A stretch of 64,000 nt of DNA from Hymenoscyphus infarciens. Its lineage: Eukaryota > Ascomycota > Leotiomycetes > Helotiales > Helotiaceae. Made by a program: the position numbers and the translations under genes. This document shows, piece after piece, positions 22,278-34,179 of the stretch. Location of the stretch: assembly GCA_001414345.1 (NCBI GenBank), contig LLCB01000003.1, positions 434,001 through 498,000 on the forward strand, given 5' to 3'. Position 1 is the stretch's first letter. Each line of letters begins with the position of its first letter. The notes under the pieces were generated by a model. It saw only the letters and a program-made list of their open reading frames with translations. It was not told where the DNA came from and ran no database searches.

Positions 22278-23866
22278 AGACGCAACAACCGGCAATTGAG
22301 GGAATTGTGGGAAGTCTCAGAAGAAATTCAAATAAGCACTTCTAATTTGAATTTATTCCTACCCTCTGTAACGTGTGAAGTAATGCTACAATTAAGTTAC
22401 GATGCCAGGCGAATTCTAAGAAATTCGTAACGTGATACGGAAAGGTCCTATAGGCTGAACTAGAGTTCGAGTCACAAAAGTGTTAGAATGCCATATCAGA
22501 AAAAGAACTCAATATCTTTATAATACCCAAGGTAGTGACAAGCAGCAATCCTTGGTATGTAAGGCATTTGGAACTCAACAAGCAACTGCAAAAGTATAGG
22601 GGCCTTGATTAAGCGAGACTTGGGGATTTACCAAACAACCAAAGGAGCAAACCTTGTTCATTAAATTGTCTAAAGAAGAAAAACGACACGTATCTTCCGC
22701 TGAAGTTGCCATAGACGTTCCAACCTAAAAATGAGGACGCGGACTGGAGGTATGCCGCTTCTACTATCCACGTAGGCATGATTAGCCAAAGTAACATATC
22801 TCAGAGACGATTGACCCGGTTTTCTTCTATATCCCTCCTATCTATCAAAGCACCTCAGATTATTTAATCAGCTGCTTAAATATGCTTTATAATATATAAG
22901 ACAATATTGCTTTCTATCTTAGTTTTAGCCTCTACTACTAAGGATCGCTTTAATTTTAGAAAGTAGAGTAAAAAAATATAGATTAAGCTTAGTATTATTT
23001 ATAATAGATTAGTAAAGTACGCGATTCTTTAAGTAGAGTCTAAGAGTCTTTAGTAATAGCTTTAGTAATAAACGTCTATATAGTTTTAAAACTTTATATA
23101 TAATCTTTAATATCTTACTAACTACTCTCTTAGACTAAATACTTTTTTATATAAAAATATCTCTTCTACTTATATATTTATATCTCTTTTAATTTCTTAA
23201 AACTATAAAAAGATATAATCTTTTTACTATCTATTATATTAAAAAGTATAAAACGTGATTTAAAAATTATATATATTAGTATCTGTCTATATTTTATTTT
23301 ATTATTAAATAACTACTCTTTTATATAAAAATCTACTCTACTAAATTATAGAATAGAGTATATAGAACTTTCTTATATAACTTCTTAACTTTTTAAAAGT
23401 AGTTTTATACTATAATTATTATTCTATAGTACGTAGATAGCTATATAAGTAAACTCTACTTTAACTAGAGAAGTCTTTTATAACTTTACTAATTTATACT
23501 ACTTTACTACTCTACTACTCTAGAGCTAGCTACATAGGAAATAAAGATTAGAATTATAGCTATCTAAATATAAAATCCTTTTTCTTAGTAGCTTTTAAAT
23601 TAGTTATAATATAAGTAATATAAAATATAGAAATAAAATAATATTTTATTATTAAAGCTATTACTAAAATCTCTTAATTACTTAAGTAAGAACTAGTCTA
23701 CTCTAATCTCTCTATAATATAATTTATTACTTAATTAAATTTAGTTTATATCTAGTATATAAGTTAGTTTATAAAAGAGTAGCTAAGGAATTAAGATAAT
23801 CTTATAAAGTTTAGATAGTAAAAATAGACTCTCTAAAGACTCTTATATATTAACTAAGTATAATTA
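22278..23866. other. Gene-free region grading into RIP-like AT-rich DNA
   Basis: Up to about 22860 the composition is normal, but no gene is recognised. From 22870 the sequence is very AT-rich with stops in all frames. It is the left flank of the gypsy element and probably belongs to another degraded repeat. Confidence 0.55.
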
Positions 23867-23871
23867 ATTAT

Positions 23872-24062
23872 TATGACAGCTCTCTATAAATATATAAAGA
23901 GAGTGCTTATAGAATAGTATCTAATATTAAGGAAAACTAAACTAAAGAGAAAAGCGAAGAGTATAGACACTCTAGCTTTATTTATATATATTAAGCGAAG
24001 CCTTAGCAAAGCCTTAAGCTAACCTAGTTATATAAGTAACGTATATAACTAGGACTATTATA
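23872..24062 (-). repeat. Left LTR of the gypsy element (3' LTR)
   Basis: 191 bp, matching 35634-35824 throughout apart from transition differences (for example ccttagcaaagccttaagc against cctcggcaaagcctcgagc). Lies next to the polypurine tract, so it is the 3' LTR on the minus strand. Confidence 0.9.
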
Positions 24063-25038
24063 CTACCCCCTCTTTAAAAGAGCTCTCTATAACTAAGTAG
24101 CTTTATCCTCTTTTAATATAAGAGTATTAAGCTCTAGCTTACTATAATCCTCTCTCCTAGCCTTATATACTATTTTCTATAGTAGAAGAGCTTCTAAGAG
24201 ACTAGCTATTTTTAGCTTCTTTAAATAGAACCTCTCTACTAGTTATAGTATATATATTAGTTATTAAGCTAAATACTAATTAAGGTCTTTATTATAGCCT
24301 TTCTACTTAATTTAGTAATAGAGAGACTACTATCTCTTCTTACTAGCTAGTATTTCTTCAACCTTCTATTCCTCTTCTTTATTTATAATAATTAGTAGAG
24401 GTAGTATAACTACCTATCTTAGTAAAAGATTATCTATAGCCTTATATAACTTCTTAAGAGTAAAGATAGAGTAAACTTTAATAAAAGCTAGTAGTTATAA
24501 TTAAAAAGTAGAACCTACTTCTTTAAGAATCTTAAAAGGGCTAGCTATCTAGTAGTCTAGCTTTTAGCTTAGTTATTAAGTTACCTAGTCCTTTGTTATA
24601 ACAAAGACTATATCTCTTACTCTAAAATCAACGTCTTATCTATATTTATTTATATCTTATTCCTTCTTCTATTAAGCTTTTAATATATTTACTTAGCCTA
24701 TATCTAAGACCTCTTAGATTATCTTTATAACTACTATAGCCTCTTCTTATAATAGCTATTCTTTTATATTAGCTAGTTCTAGTATTTACTAGTTAAACGA
24801 GGTTCTTAGTATATATCCCTTTTATAACTTAAAAGGTAATTTTCTAATAGTACTATAAGGTAGTACTAACTATATATAGTCTATTATTAGAAAAATCTTA
24901 GACTAATTAATATAATAATAATTAATATAGAACTATAAGTACTAATTAAGGTATTAATTTATAATCTTAGTCTAGCTATCTATTTAAACGTGGTTTATAG
25001 TTAAGAGTTAAAGCTAAATACCTAGGATTTAAGTAAAC

Positions 25039-25263
25039 TCTCTCTAAAACGCGGCGATAAAGTAAGAGCCTCTATCTAATATTATACTTTCTAGAATCCT
25101 ATAGTATTATAGAACGTGTTTAATATATAACCTTACTATCTGTTTAGAAGTAATATTCTTATAGTAGAGTATTAAAATAGACTATTTAGATAAGTGATCT
25201 ATTATTATAAATATGTTATTATAACTATACTTATTAACTAGAAAGGACTTAAAATCTATAACT
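25039..25263 (-). pseudogene. Integrase core remnant of the gypsy element
   Basis: The minus strand reads as a Ty3/gypsy integrase catalytic core. Recognisable are the first Asp region (VIDFKSFLVNKYSYNNIF), the SK motif after it, and the second Asp region IILDRGSYFIAAF. The third catalytic residue lies further left and was not traced. The frame is interrupted by TAG and TAA codons at positions normally occupied by Gln or Trp, as RIP produces. Confidence 0.85.
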
Positions 25264-25997
25264 ATATATTACTATATATATAGTAGTATTAGAAGTAGGT
25301 GTAAATAGCTAGGTATTTTATCTTAAGAAACGTCTACTCTTTTATAATTATAATAGTTTTATATATATCTTATAATATTAGCTTTTATATTTTATTAGAT
25401 ATATCTTAAATATAGAATCTAGTAGGTCTTATCTCTTCTTAGGTAAGCTAAAAGTATTTAATTATAAGCTTTATAAATTAGGTCTATTCTTAGTATATCT
25501 ACGTCTAGTACTACTAAGCAGTTTTAGTAAAGTAAAAGGCCTTTCTCTAAGGTATATAAGGAATTAGTATTAGTTTTAGCTTATACTTATATAGCTTAAA
25601 GTGTTGTAGTATCTTTATTTACTTAGTAGATTTATTCTAAAAGTATAAATAATTCTTAGAAGTAGTTATTATTAACTAGAGCTAGTATAATTAAGCTTAT
25701 TTTAACCCTTAGGTTTTTAAGTACTTCTATATTAACTTATTCCTTTATTAAAAGTATATAGGTCTAGTACTACTTTTTAAGTTCTTTCTATAAGTATATC
25801 TTATTTACTTTATAAGTTAAAGTATCTATCTTACTATTTTTATATCTTAAATAGAATATAATAATAAAATAGTACTTAGCTAAAGCTTTAGCCTACTTTA
25901 CTTAATAGATAGTAAGTTACTTAGTAGTTATAAAGTACTTAAGTATCTTATAATTAGTATAAATACGGATTTTTAAATAAGTACTTTATAGTTCTAG

Positions 25998-26348
25998 TGT
26001 AACGGCACGAAATATACACAACTACAGTAGAGGCATGTGGGAGTGCGTATGGCAGAATGACGTATATAGATACTAGGCTCTAATACAGAAGAAAACAATA
26101 ACTAGCCTTTTCTAACTCTAAGAGTAGGCTGCTATATATAAGAGGTTTCAGATAATATAAAAGGGGTACGAAACCGAACAACGACATACGTCGGCTAATA
26201 TAAAAGCCCGAACCCTACAAAGTGTGTCTAAAAGTCTAGACAGACGTAACCTTCCTAAATTAGATAATATAAAACAACAACTACCGAAAGCTAATATGTA
26301 CAGTATATACCACGTAATATCGGCTATATAGGACGGCATACCGTCACA
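25998..26348 (-). repeat. LTR of element A (left, 3' LTR)
   Basis: 351 bp, starting TGTAACGGCACG and ending GGCATACCGTCACA. Its partner is at 29389-29739. The outer palindrome GACGGCATGCCGTC is mutated to ...GCATAC... here. Confidence 0.9.
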
Positions 26349-26625
26349 TCCCTCTCCCTTGAAAAAGACTCGTCCCAAGTCTTCTCTCTCTTATCGTTCA
26401 AGGCTAAATTAGGATAGTATAAGTGTTACATTTATCGTATTTTATTAATTTTATTATAAGCAAGAAGGTAAGGTTCGAAGATACTTTATTTATTAAAATA
26501 TCGTAAGCGAGATATTAAGATGTCAGTACCGAATTAAATTCGTAGATGCTTATAAAAGAGACTTCGTTTCCAATCCTTTAATATCAAAAGCAAGCATTCG
26601 CGTCTACTAAAAGAGTATAGTCCGA

Positions 26626-27860
26626 TCCTGTCCAGCAGGTCGGAGGAAGTTCAAAGTCCAAAAGTTCAAAAGTTCAAAGTAAAATCAAAACAAGTTCAAA
26701 AGTCGAAGACGAATTCAAAGTCGAGTCAGAGGTCGTTCAGTCAAGAGGTAACGTTAAGGGTGGCAGTAATAACTCAGCTAAGAGGTCACTATCCTTTCAA
26801 GAGCGTACCGATTCGTATCCGATTCGAAAGTTCAAATAAAAAAAGGAACTTCTAGCCCTGCCAGAAGTAAAAGAAAGTAAAGAATATAAGAAAGACTCCA
26901 TGCCAGAGTCGGTGGGGTTTCAGCTAGTTAAAAGCGAAGTTATAGCCGAGTTATCGAAGTTAAAATTCTTATCCGAGTATCCAGGGACAAAAAAAAGGGG
27001 TAGGGTTTCAGCTGGTCAAATAAACTTAATTCCGAATTTTAAAAATACTATCCAATATTCAAGACAACAAAAGGAGGAGTTTCAGATAGTCAAAGGCGAA
27101 GTTATTTCCAAAGTTGTCAGAGTTTCGCTATCCAAAGTTCAAGACAACAAAAAGGGTAGTTTCAGCTAGTCAAAAGAGTTATTACCGAATTTGAAAATGC
27201 TGTCCGATGTTCAAGACAACAAAAAAGGGGTATAGTCCGATCCGTCTAGCGGGTCGGAGAAAAATTTCAAAAGTTAAAGGTGAATTCAGAGAAGAGTCAG
27301 AAGCGAACATCAAGAGATAACGTTATAGGTAATAGTAATATCTCAGCTAAGAGTTCACTTCGAGAGTATACCGATTCACATCCGATTCAAAGAATTCAAA
27401 AATAAAAAAAAAAAAGTATAGGTCTAAAAAAGTTCAGAATAGTCGGAGGCGAATTCAGAATAGAGTCGGAGGTCGTTCAGTCGTGATTAGCAGTAATAAC
27501 TCAGTTAAGAGCTCACTTAGAGAGCGTACCGATTCAGATCTGATTCAAATTCGAAAAGAAAAAAAAAAAAAAGGAGTAAAGTCGGAAACGAAAAAGTTAA
27601 TAATATCATAGATAGTAATAACTCAGCTAAGAGGTCACTATCCTTTCAAGAGCGTACCGATTCGTATCCAAGTCGAAGAATTTAAATAAAAAGGAACTTC
27701 TAGCCCAGCCAGAAGTAAAAAGAAAGTAAGACTCTATGCCAGAGTCGGTGGGGTTTCAGCTAGTTAAAAGAGTTTATTACCAAATATTAAAGTTGAAGTT
27801 ATTATCCGACGTTCAGGACAACAAAAGGTGGGGTATAGTTTCAGGTACGATAGCATCTAA
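26626..27860 (-). repeat. Degenerate tandem repeat array in the 3' part of element A
   Basis: At least four irregular units of roughly 170-320 bp. The recurring word ataactcagctaagaggtca (or close variants) occurs at about 26768, 27327, 27495 and 27626, each followed by agagcgtaccgattc. A second word, tatagtccgatcc...gcgggtcgga, occurs at about 26626 and 27231. The same words occur inverted in element B (about 32890-32990 and 33500-33660). No protein is encoded. Confidence 0.75.
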
Positions 27861-28059
27861 GTTTAGATATAGGTGTATAGTCGTATAACTATGTTACTCA
27901 GGCCTATAGGCCGCCTTATTCCCTTTAAGGTACTTAAGGACTTATTCGTCTTCCGATTCCAATTCCACTTCCGAAGTGGAGGACGATTCGCTATTGTATC
28001 GTAGGGAGTTCGGGGCTGAATTAGACAAGGAGGGGGTATTTTGGACTGAAGTGCTAATG

Positions 28060-28640
28060 TCATATAACTTAGCGTTTCAGCGTGTCTCCTTATCTATAGC
28101 TAAAAGATTAGATACTATCTTAGCAAAGTTGTAATTCCAGCGTCTCTTCTCTATAGCAGCTAAGTTTCGAAGCCGAGGTGTAATCTTTTCCTATATATAT
28201 AAGAACCTGTCCGATTTATATACTTCTCCGAGTATGGCTGTACTCAAGAAGCGACTTTTGAATTCGGTAAAAGTTTCTTTAGCGTCCATTTGCAAGGATC
28301 CGAAAGCGTTCCGAGCATCCTCTATCTTATAACCGGTTAAAAAGTAGGTATCTAAAAGGGCAACTATCTCTTCTTAATCTTAGAAAGCATTCTAAACCGA
28401 CTCTGACTCGTATCTGGGCTCTAGGTAGTTCCTAGCTAGTCCGGTTATCGTACCCTAAATAAGGGCTTTACGTGTTAGAGGTGAACTATAGTAGTCGGCA
28501 TTTATATAGAGTCTATCTCGTACCGATATCTTCCATTGTCGGTATATAGGTGAAATGCCGTTATCCAAAGGTTCGATCTTTTTAGTTATCTTACTTTTTC
28601 GTTGGAGGGTATTTAAAGTGGCTTCGGAGCTATATCGGGT
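28060..28640 (-). pseudogene. Gag-like polyprotein remnant in element A
   Basis: The minus-strand frame reads like a retrotransposon gag capsid region: ISPIYRQWKISVRDRLYIN, then LTRKALI, GTITGLARNYLEPRYE, LLDTYFLTGYKIEDARNAF, MDAKETFTEFKSRFLSTAI and EKITPRLRNL. TAG/TAA codons interrupt it several times. A shorter related piece (AEETFADFKRSLFEYGHT) survives in element B. The capsid-type helix pattern supports gag; no zinc knuckle was seen. Confidence 0.75.
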
Positions 28641-29388
28641 AGGGGAATGTCGGAAGGTATTAGGGGCAGCTGTCCGTGGCCGAAAGGGGTATAAAAGCGA
28701 AGGTTGGTTCGAACGAATGTTCGAAAGAGGGTAGGATTAGGGAGGGTTTAGAGGCGAAGCGAGTTGTTAACTTTGAAATGTGAGGTCGCTTATCCGTCTT
28801 TCTAGCTTAGCTAGCTAATTCCTTATTTCTTAATTTTCTACTTCTAAAGCTTATATAACCGACCGCATCTAGTCTATATTTAAGAAGTCCTGCTAGTCTC
28901 TTCGACCGTTGTTTCGTCGGGATCTTCTAGATCTTGGTATGCGGGTGCTATTCGAGCGGTTTTCGGAAAGGGGGGTGGCCCTAGAAGGGGGTGGTCGCTT
29001 AACGCTATTCGACGGAACTGAATTCGATATTTCGAAGATGTCGATTTTAGGGGGGGGGGGGGGGTAAGGTTAGATTCGGAAGCCTTCTAGATAACTATTA
29101 TAAGTCAGCTTATTTACTAAATCTAGGGTTATTAGGACTCTTAGGAAATACTCAGCGTATTCTAATCCCTTAACGTGTACTAAAACACGATTTACACTAG
29201 CTGTCTATATAGATAATAAACCCTGCTATTACTAGCTGTCTAGGTAGTCTCTGATTACCCGGCTATATAAGGATGTTGTTGTAATGTTCTAAATCGAGTA
29301 TAAATCGACTTCTAAATAAGGAGTAGCGATAAGCTCGAAAAGAGATATTATTAAGGCCGTCATCGGCGAAGATGAGTTATTGTTTTTA

Positions 29389-29739
29389 TATAATAGCACG
29401 AAATACATATAACTATAGTAGAGGCATATAGGAGTGCGTATAGTAGAATGACGTATATAGATACTAGGCTCTAATACAGAAGAAAACAATAACTAGCCTT
29501 TTCTAACTCTAAGAGTAGGCTACTATATATAAGAGGTTTTAGACAATACAAAAGGGGTACGAAACCGAACAACGACATACGTCGGCTAATACAAAAGCCC
29601 GAACCCTACGAAGTACGTCTAAAAGTCTAGACAGACGTAACCTTCCTAAATTAGACAATGTAAAACAACAACTACCGAAAGCTAATATATACGGCATATG
29701 CCACGTAATATCGGCTATATAGGACGGCATGCCGTCACA
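29389..29739 (-). repeat. LTR of element A (right, 5' LTR)
   Basis: 351 bp, ending GGCATGCCGTCACA with the 16-base palindrome TGACGGCATGCCGTCA nearly complete (the left half reads AGGACGG). Starts TATAATAGCACG where its partner has TGTAACGGCACG, i.e. transition differences only. Confidence 0.9.
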
Positions 29740-30329
29740 TCTAGTCTCTATTTTATAAGTAAGTATATAATAGTAAGTAACTCTTTATTATATATTTTAT
29801 AGTTATACTTAGCTAGAGACATAGTCTTACTAAAGTAGGCTATAGAGTACTATTCTCTATTAGCTTATTATTATTATAATACTCTAATAATAATTCTATC
29901 TAAAACGTCTATCTTAATTATAATAGAGAGATTAAGAAAGTAGTAGTAGAGGATTAGTATAAAGGTAAGTACTACTTTTAGGTCTTTAAACACTTCCTAG
30001 TACTCCTTATTAAAATTAAAAGGTATGTTATTCTATATTAGGCGTATTAAGAGCTTTATAATTATACTATAGTTCTAGATAAACCTTTAATAGAAGTTAT
30101 AGAAACTAAGAAAGCTTTAAACGCTTTTTACTATCTTTGAAGCTTACTATTTCTATACTACTAAGACCTTTTTAGAATCTACTTTAATATTATTAGTACT
30201 AATAATAAACCTAAGGTATTTTATCTTCTTAATATTAAACTTATACTTTTTAATATTAACTTATAACCTAGTATTCTTAAGACGTTAAAGGACTTTTTAT
30301 ATATATTCTTTATATTTAAAGACGTTTAA

Positions 30330-30390
30330 TAAGTAGATAAGGATATTATCTAAGTAAGTAGAGTAGAAGTCGTCTAAATAGTTAAATAGG
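30330..30390 (-). pseudogene. Reverse-transcriptase active-site remnant of the gypsy element
   Basis: The minus strand reads YLDDFYSTYLDNILIYLLNV, the RT palm region of Ty3/gypsy elements, in which YLDDILIYS is usual; the second catalytic Asp is replaced by Asn (GAT-AAT). RT-like text extends right toward about 31 kb but is broken by stops. Confidence 0.85.
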
Positions 30391-31778
30391 ATATTATTTA
30401 TATAATACTAGTAGGTAGATAGGCTATTTATTAGACTAAATAATAAGACCTTATACTTATATATTCTATAATAGGTATAAAAAGTAGTTAATTCCTTAGT
30501 ATCTAGAGTTATTTATATATAGTAGAAGGCTTACTAGATATCTAGCTTAGTAAAAATATAAGCTTAACTAATATATATAAGCGTTTTATTAATTAGAGGT
30601 AATAGATAGTAGTCTTTTTAAATAAGATTATTAAGTTTTTAAAAGTTAATATAGAAACATAGCCTTCTATCTACTTTCTTTATAAATAGAATAGAAGTAG
30701 TAAAAGAAGACTAGCTATATTTAATAAACCCTTTATAGAGATTCTTTAAAATATATTCCTTTATAGCTAATAACTCTTCTATAGATATCTTATATAGAGA
30801 GGAATATCTAAAAGTATTTAAACCTTTAAGATTAATCTTATAGTTATAGTATTAGTAAGACGAGAGAGTATCTAAGACAGCCTTAGAAAATACCTCTTTA
30901 AAGTCCTAATACTTATTAAAAAGAGCGATATTAAGAGCTATATCTAGTTCTTAATTAGCTATAATAGTATTAATTTTATATATACTTATAATAAATATCT
31001 TACTATCCTCTTAGAGTAAGTAATAATATATTCTTATAGCTAAAATAGCTAAAATATTAATAATAGAGTCTAACTTCTTTAAGATAAAGGGTTTCTAATA
31101 GTATACTAGAGTAAATACCTTTTTTATAATACCTTTAAGTTCTTTTTTTATAATCTAGTATTTTACTTATATTAAGGACTTATAGTCTCCTCTACTATAT
31201 ATAGTTAGAGTATAACCGGCTAAGGTTATAGTATTAATTTTAAGGTAATCTATAAGCTTTAAAAGCCTTCTATCTTATTAACGCTGTTTATCTATTTCTA
31301 TAGCTTAGTTATAAGTATTAGCTTTATCCTAGTAAGAGAGTATAGAGTCTTTTAGTTATATAATATCTTAAGAAAGAGGAGTTAGCTATTAAGTAAAGAA
31401 GTAAGGCTTAAAGTTATTAGGCTAGAATAGTTTTTAATAAGTTATATTAATATTAATATAAAAGTATTTAAAGAACCTCTAGCTAAGAATAATATTATAT
31501 AAACCTAAGTCTAAGAGAATAAATAGTATTTTAAAGAATTTATAACTATTTAAGATATAATTTAAAAGGAGATAGTATATAGCTTTACTTTTAATTTCTC
31601 TATTATATCTATAAATCTTAATAAAGGTAGGAAGTCTTTTAGTCTTTAAACTATAGAACTTTATAAGGTTATAACTAAGTTATATATTTATAAAAGAAAA
31701 GGTATTTACTCTAAGGTTATTAAGAGTAGTAGTTTATATACTAAATCTATTAATAGTTATTATACTAAGTAAAGTAAA

Positions 31779-32072
31779 TGTGACGGCATGCCGTCATCCT
31801 AGATAGCTGGGAGTACCTGCCACGTATAGGGTTTCAGCAGTTATTATCTTACATTGTCTGTTTTAGGAAGGTTACGTAGGCGACGTATGACGTTGGTCGG
31901 TTTCGGACCTTTTAGTCCGAACCTCTTGTATATAGCAGCCTACTCCTAGAGTAGAAGAGGGATAGTTTTTCCTTTTCTTCCGTATCAGAGCCTAGTATCT
32001 ACTCACGTTATTCAGTCTCGAACGCACTCCCATATGCCTCTTCTCCTGTAGTGTGTATTTCGTGCCGTTATA
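31779..32072 (+). repeat. 5' LTR of element B
   Basis: 294 bp. Begins TGTGACGGCATGCCGTCATCC, in which TGACGGCATGCCGTCA is a perfect 16-base palindrome, and ends CGTGCCGTTATA (the partner ends CGTGCCGTTACA). Only a few transitions separate it from the 3' LTR. Confidence 0.92.
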
Positions 32073-32449
32073 TAAAAAGGAAAAACTCTACTTCGCCGGT
32101 GACGGCATTTATAATATCTCTTTCGAGCTTGTCGTCGCTCCTTTTGTTTCGAATACGACTCGGCCTAGATTCGGACTAGGACGACAACATCCTCAAATAG
32201 CCGGGTAATCGGAGACCACCTGGACGGCTAGTGATATCAGGGTTTGGTATCGGTTTTAGACAGCTGGTAAAAAGCGTGTTTTGCACGTCAAGGAAGCAGG
32301 AATACGCTAAGTGCTCCAGAGGCTTCTAATAACCCTCTCCGTGCAGGGACTGCTGCACACAGGTTCGGTGAATAAGTCGACTATCAAAGTCATCCGGAAG
32401 GCTTCCGAATCTGATCTTACCCCCCCCCCCTTACTAAATCGACATCATT

Positions 32450-32851
32450 ATGTCGAATTTCCGAGAGACCTCAGGTCTCTTCGAACCAGCTCCGCTACGA
32501 GGCGTTGAGCAACAAACACCTTCCAGGGCCACCCCCCTTTTCGAAAGACAACCCTCTGAACCCTCTCAGACACGACCCGCAACCGCACATCAAGACTTAG
32601 AAGATCCCGACGAAACGATAAGCGAGACTTCTCAAATGCGGACGATATGCGGATAATAGGCGGACGAGATGGAGGCACAAAAACAAAGGACAAACAATCG
32701 GTTAGACGAGATGGACATAATCATAAGCGAACTCCAAAGTCAACAACTCAAAAATCCCACCTCCGAACCCTCCCCGATCCGACCCTCTTTCGAACCTTCG
32801 TTTGAACCCTCCTTTGCTTTTCAAGCCCGAATTCAGACCTCTTTCGCTTAA
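32450..32851 (+). pseudogene. N-terminal gag-like frame of element B, interrupted
   Basis: Two consecutive in-phase open pieces, 32450-32656 and 32669-32851, separated by a TAA. The first starts MSNFRETSGLFEPAPLRG and is Pro/Ser/Thr-rich. The second (RLDEMDIIISELQSQQL) is coiled-coil-like and followed by PSFEPSFEPSF repeats. Position just after the leader and similarity of layout to copy A suggest the N-terminal part of gag. The capsid core is absent here. Confidence 0.6.
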
Positions 32852-33885
32852 GGGACACCGCTGCCCCTGATGCCTTCCCACCACTTTACTTGAATCGGAT
32901 ACGAATCGGTCAAAATACGCTTTCTATCAGGACCAAAGAAGTGAGCTCTTAGCTGAGTTATCGCTGTCAATCCCGACCGAACATCATCCGACTCTGAACT
33001 TCCCTCAAACCTCTACTAGTGAATATTCAAAAAGACTGCGGTTACGGACCGAGTCCCCGCCGGTACAAAGGTTGAAAGAGATGGAAGTTGAAAGAGAAGG
33101 AAGTGGAATTAGGAGAAGAATACGCTGAAGAAACTTTTGCCGACTTCAAAAGGTCGCTTTTCGAGTACGGCCATACTCGGGGAGATACCAGAATCGGAAC
33201 GCTTCTTTCATATGTGGGACACACCTCAGTTCAGCTCCAAACTCCCCACGATCCGACAGCGACTCTTCTTCGAAATCGGAAGATGATTAAGTCCTTAAGT
33301 ACCCCGAAGGGAACAAGGCAATACGACAACTTCGGCATCAAGTTCATTTGACCAGCCGAAACCACCCCTTTTATTGTCCCCGGATACTCGGACAACAATT
33401 TCAACTTCGACAACTCGGCAACAACTTCGCCTTTAGCCAGCCGAAACCCCACCGACTCTGGTACAGAGTCTTACAGTCTTTACATTCTTTCTTACTTTCT
33501 TTTGTTTCATTCGAATTCGAATCGGATGCGAATCGGTACGCCCTTAAAGTGAGCTCTTAACTGAGACATCACTGTCACCTACAACGTTACCTCTCGATGT
33601 TCGCCTCCGACTCTACTTTGAACTTTTTCCGACCTGCTAGTCGGATCGGACCACACTCTTTTAGCGAACGCGAATGCTTGCTTTGATATAGAAGGATTGG
33701 AACGAAGTCTCTTTTGCAAGCATCTACGAATTGGTTCGGTGACGATTCGGACCCAAAATCGACATCTCGATATCTCGTTTCGCTTACGACAAATACGACA
33801 AATGCAACAACTTACACCATCCCGATTCAGCCCTGAACGACAAGAGAGAGAAGACTCGGGACGAGTCTTTTTCAAGGGAGGGGGA

Positions 33886-34179
33886 TGTGACGGCATGCCG
33901 TCATCCTAGATAGCTGGGAGTACCTGCCACGTATGGGGTTTCAGCAGTTATTGTCTTACATTGTCTGTTTTAGGAAGGTTACGTAGGCGACGTATAACGT
34001 TGGTCGGTTTCGGACCTTTTAGTCCGAACCTCTTGTATATAGCAGCCTACTCCTAGAGTAGAAGAGGGATAGTTTTTCCTTTTCTTCCGTATCAGAGCCT
34101 AGTATCTACTCACGTTATTCAGTCTCGAACGCACTCCCATATGCCTCTTCTCCTGTAGTGTGTATTTCGTGCCGTTACA
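33886..34179 (+). repeat. 3' LTR of element B
   Basis: 294 bp, TGTGACGGCATGCCGTCA...CGTGCCGTTACA, preceded by the polypurine tract aagggaggggga and followed by the target duplication GTAAA. Confidence 0.92.

Larger units (their letters stand above)
25998..29739 (-). mobile_element. Non-autonomous gag-only LTR element, copy A (RIP-mutated)
   Basis: A 3,742-bp element inserted in the gypsy element with an exact 5-bp target duplication TCTAG (25993-25997 and 29740-29744). LTRs are 351 bp (25998-26348 and 29389-29739). On the minus strand the 5' LTR is at the right. The leader includes a 15-base C run (G run on plus at about 29049). A gag-like frame follows (about 28640-28060), then a tandemly repeated 3' region (about 27860-26620), and a polypurine tract (read on minus as aagggagaggga) at the left LTR. 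No reverse transcriptase, RNase H or integrase text was found, so it would need enzymes from another element. Its many TAG/TAA codons and RIP-type transitions show it has been through RIP. Confidence 0.9.
31779..34179 (+). mobile_element. Non-autonomous LTR element, copy B (little mutated, internally rearranged)
   Basis: A 2,401-bp element inserted in the gypsy element, opposite in orientation to copy A, with an exact 5-bp target duplication GTAAA (31774-31778 and 34180-34184). Its 294-bp LTRs (31779-32072 and 33886-34179) are nearly identical. The leader aligns with that of copy A (shared phrases such as agaagatcccgacgaaac and the C run at about 32421-32430). It has short open frames (32450-32656, 32669-32851), one tandem-array-type unit, a gag fragment at about 33088-33224, and a second array piece at about 33340-33660. 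A purine tract (aagggaggggga) abuts the 3' LTR. Base composition is far more GC-rich than copy A or the host gypsy, so it has largely escaped RIP. No complete gag and no pol. Confidence 0.92.

Noticed and set aside
22440..22480. tRNA-like B-box word (gagttcgagtc)
   Set aside because: No A-box or cloverleaf could be fitted around it.
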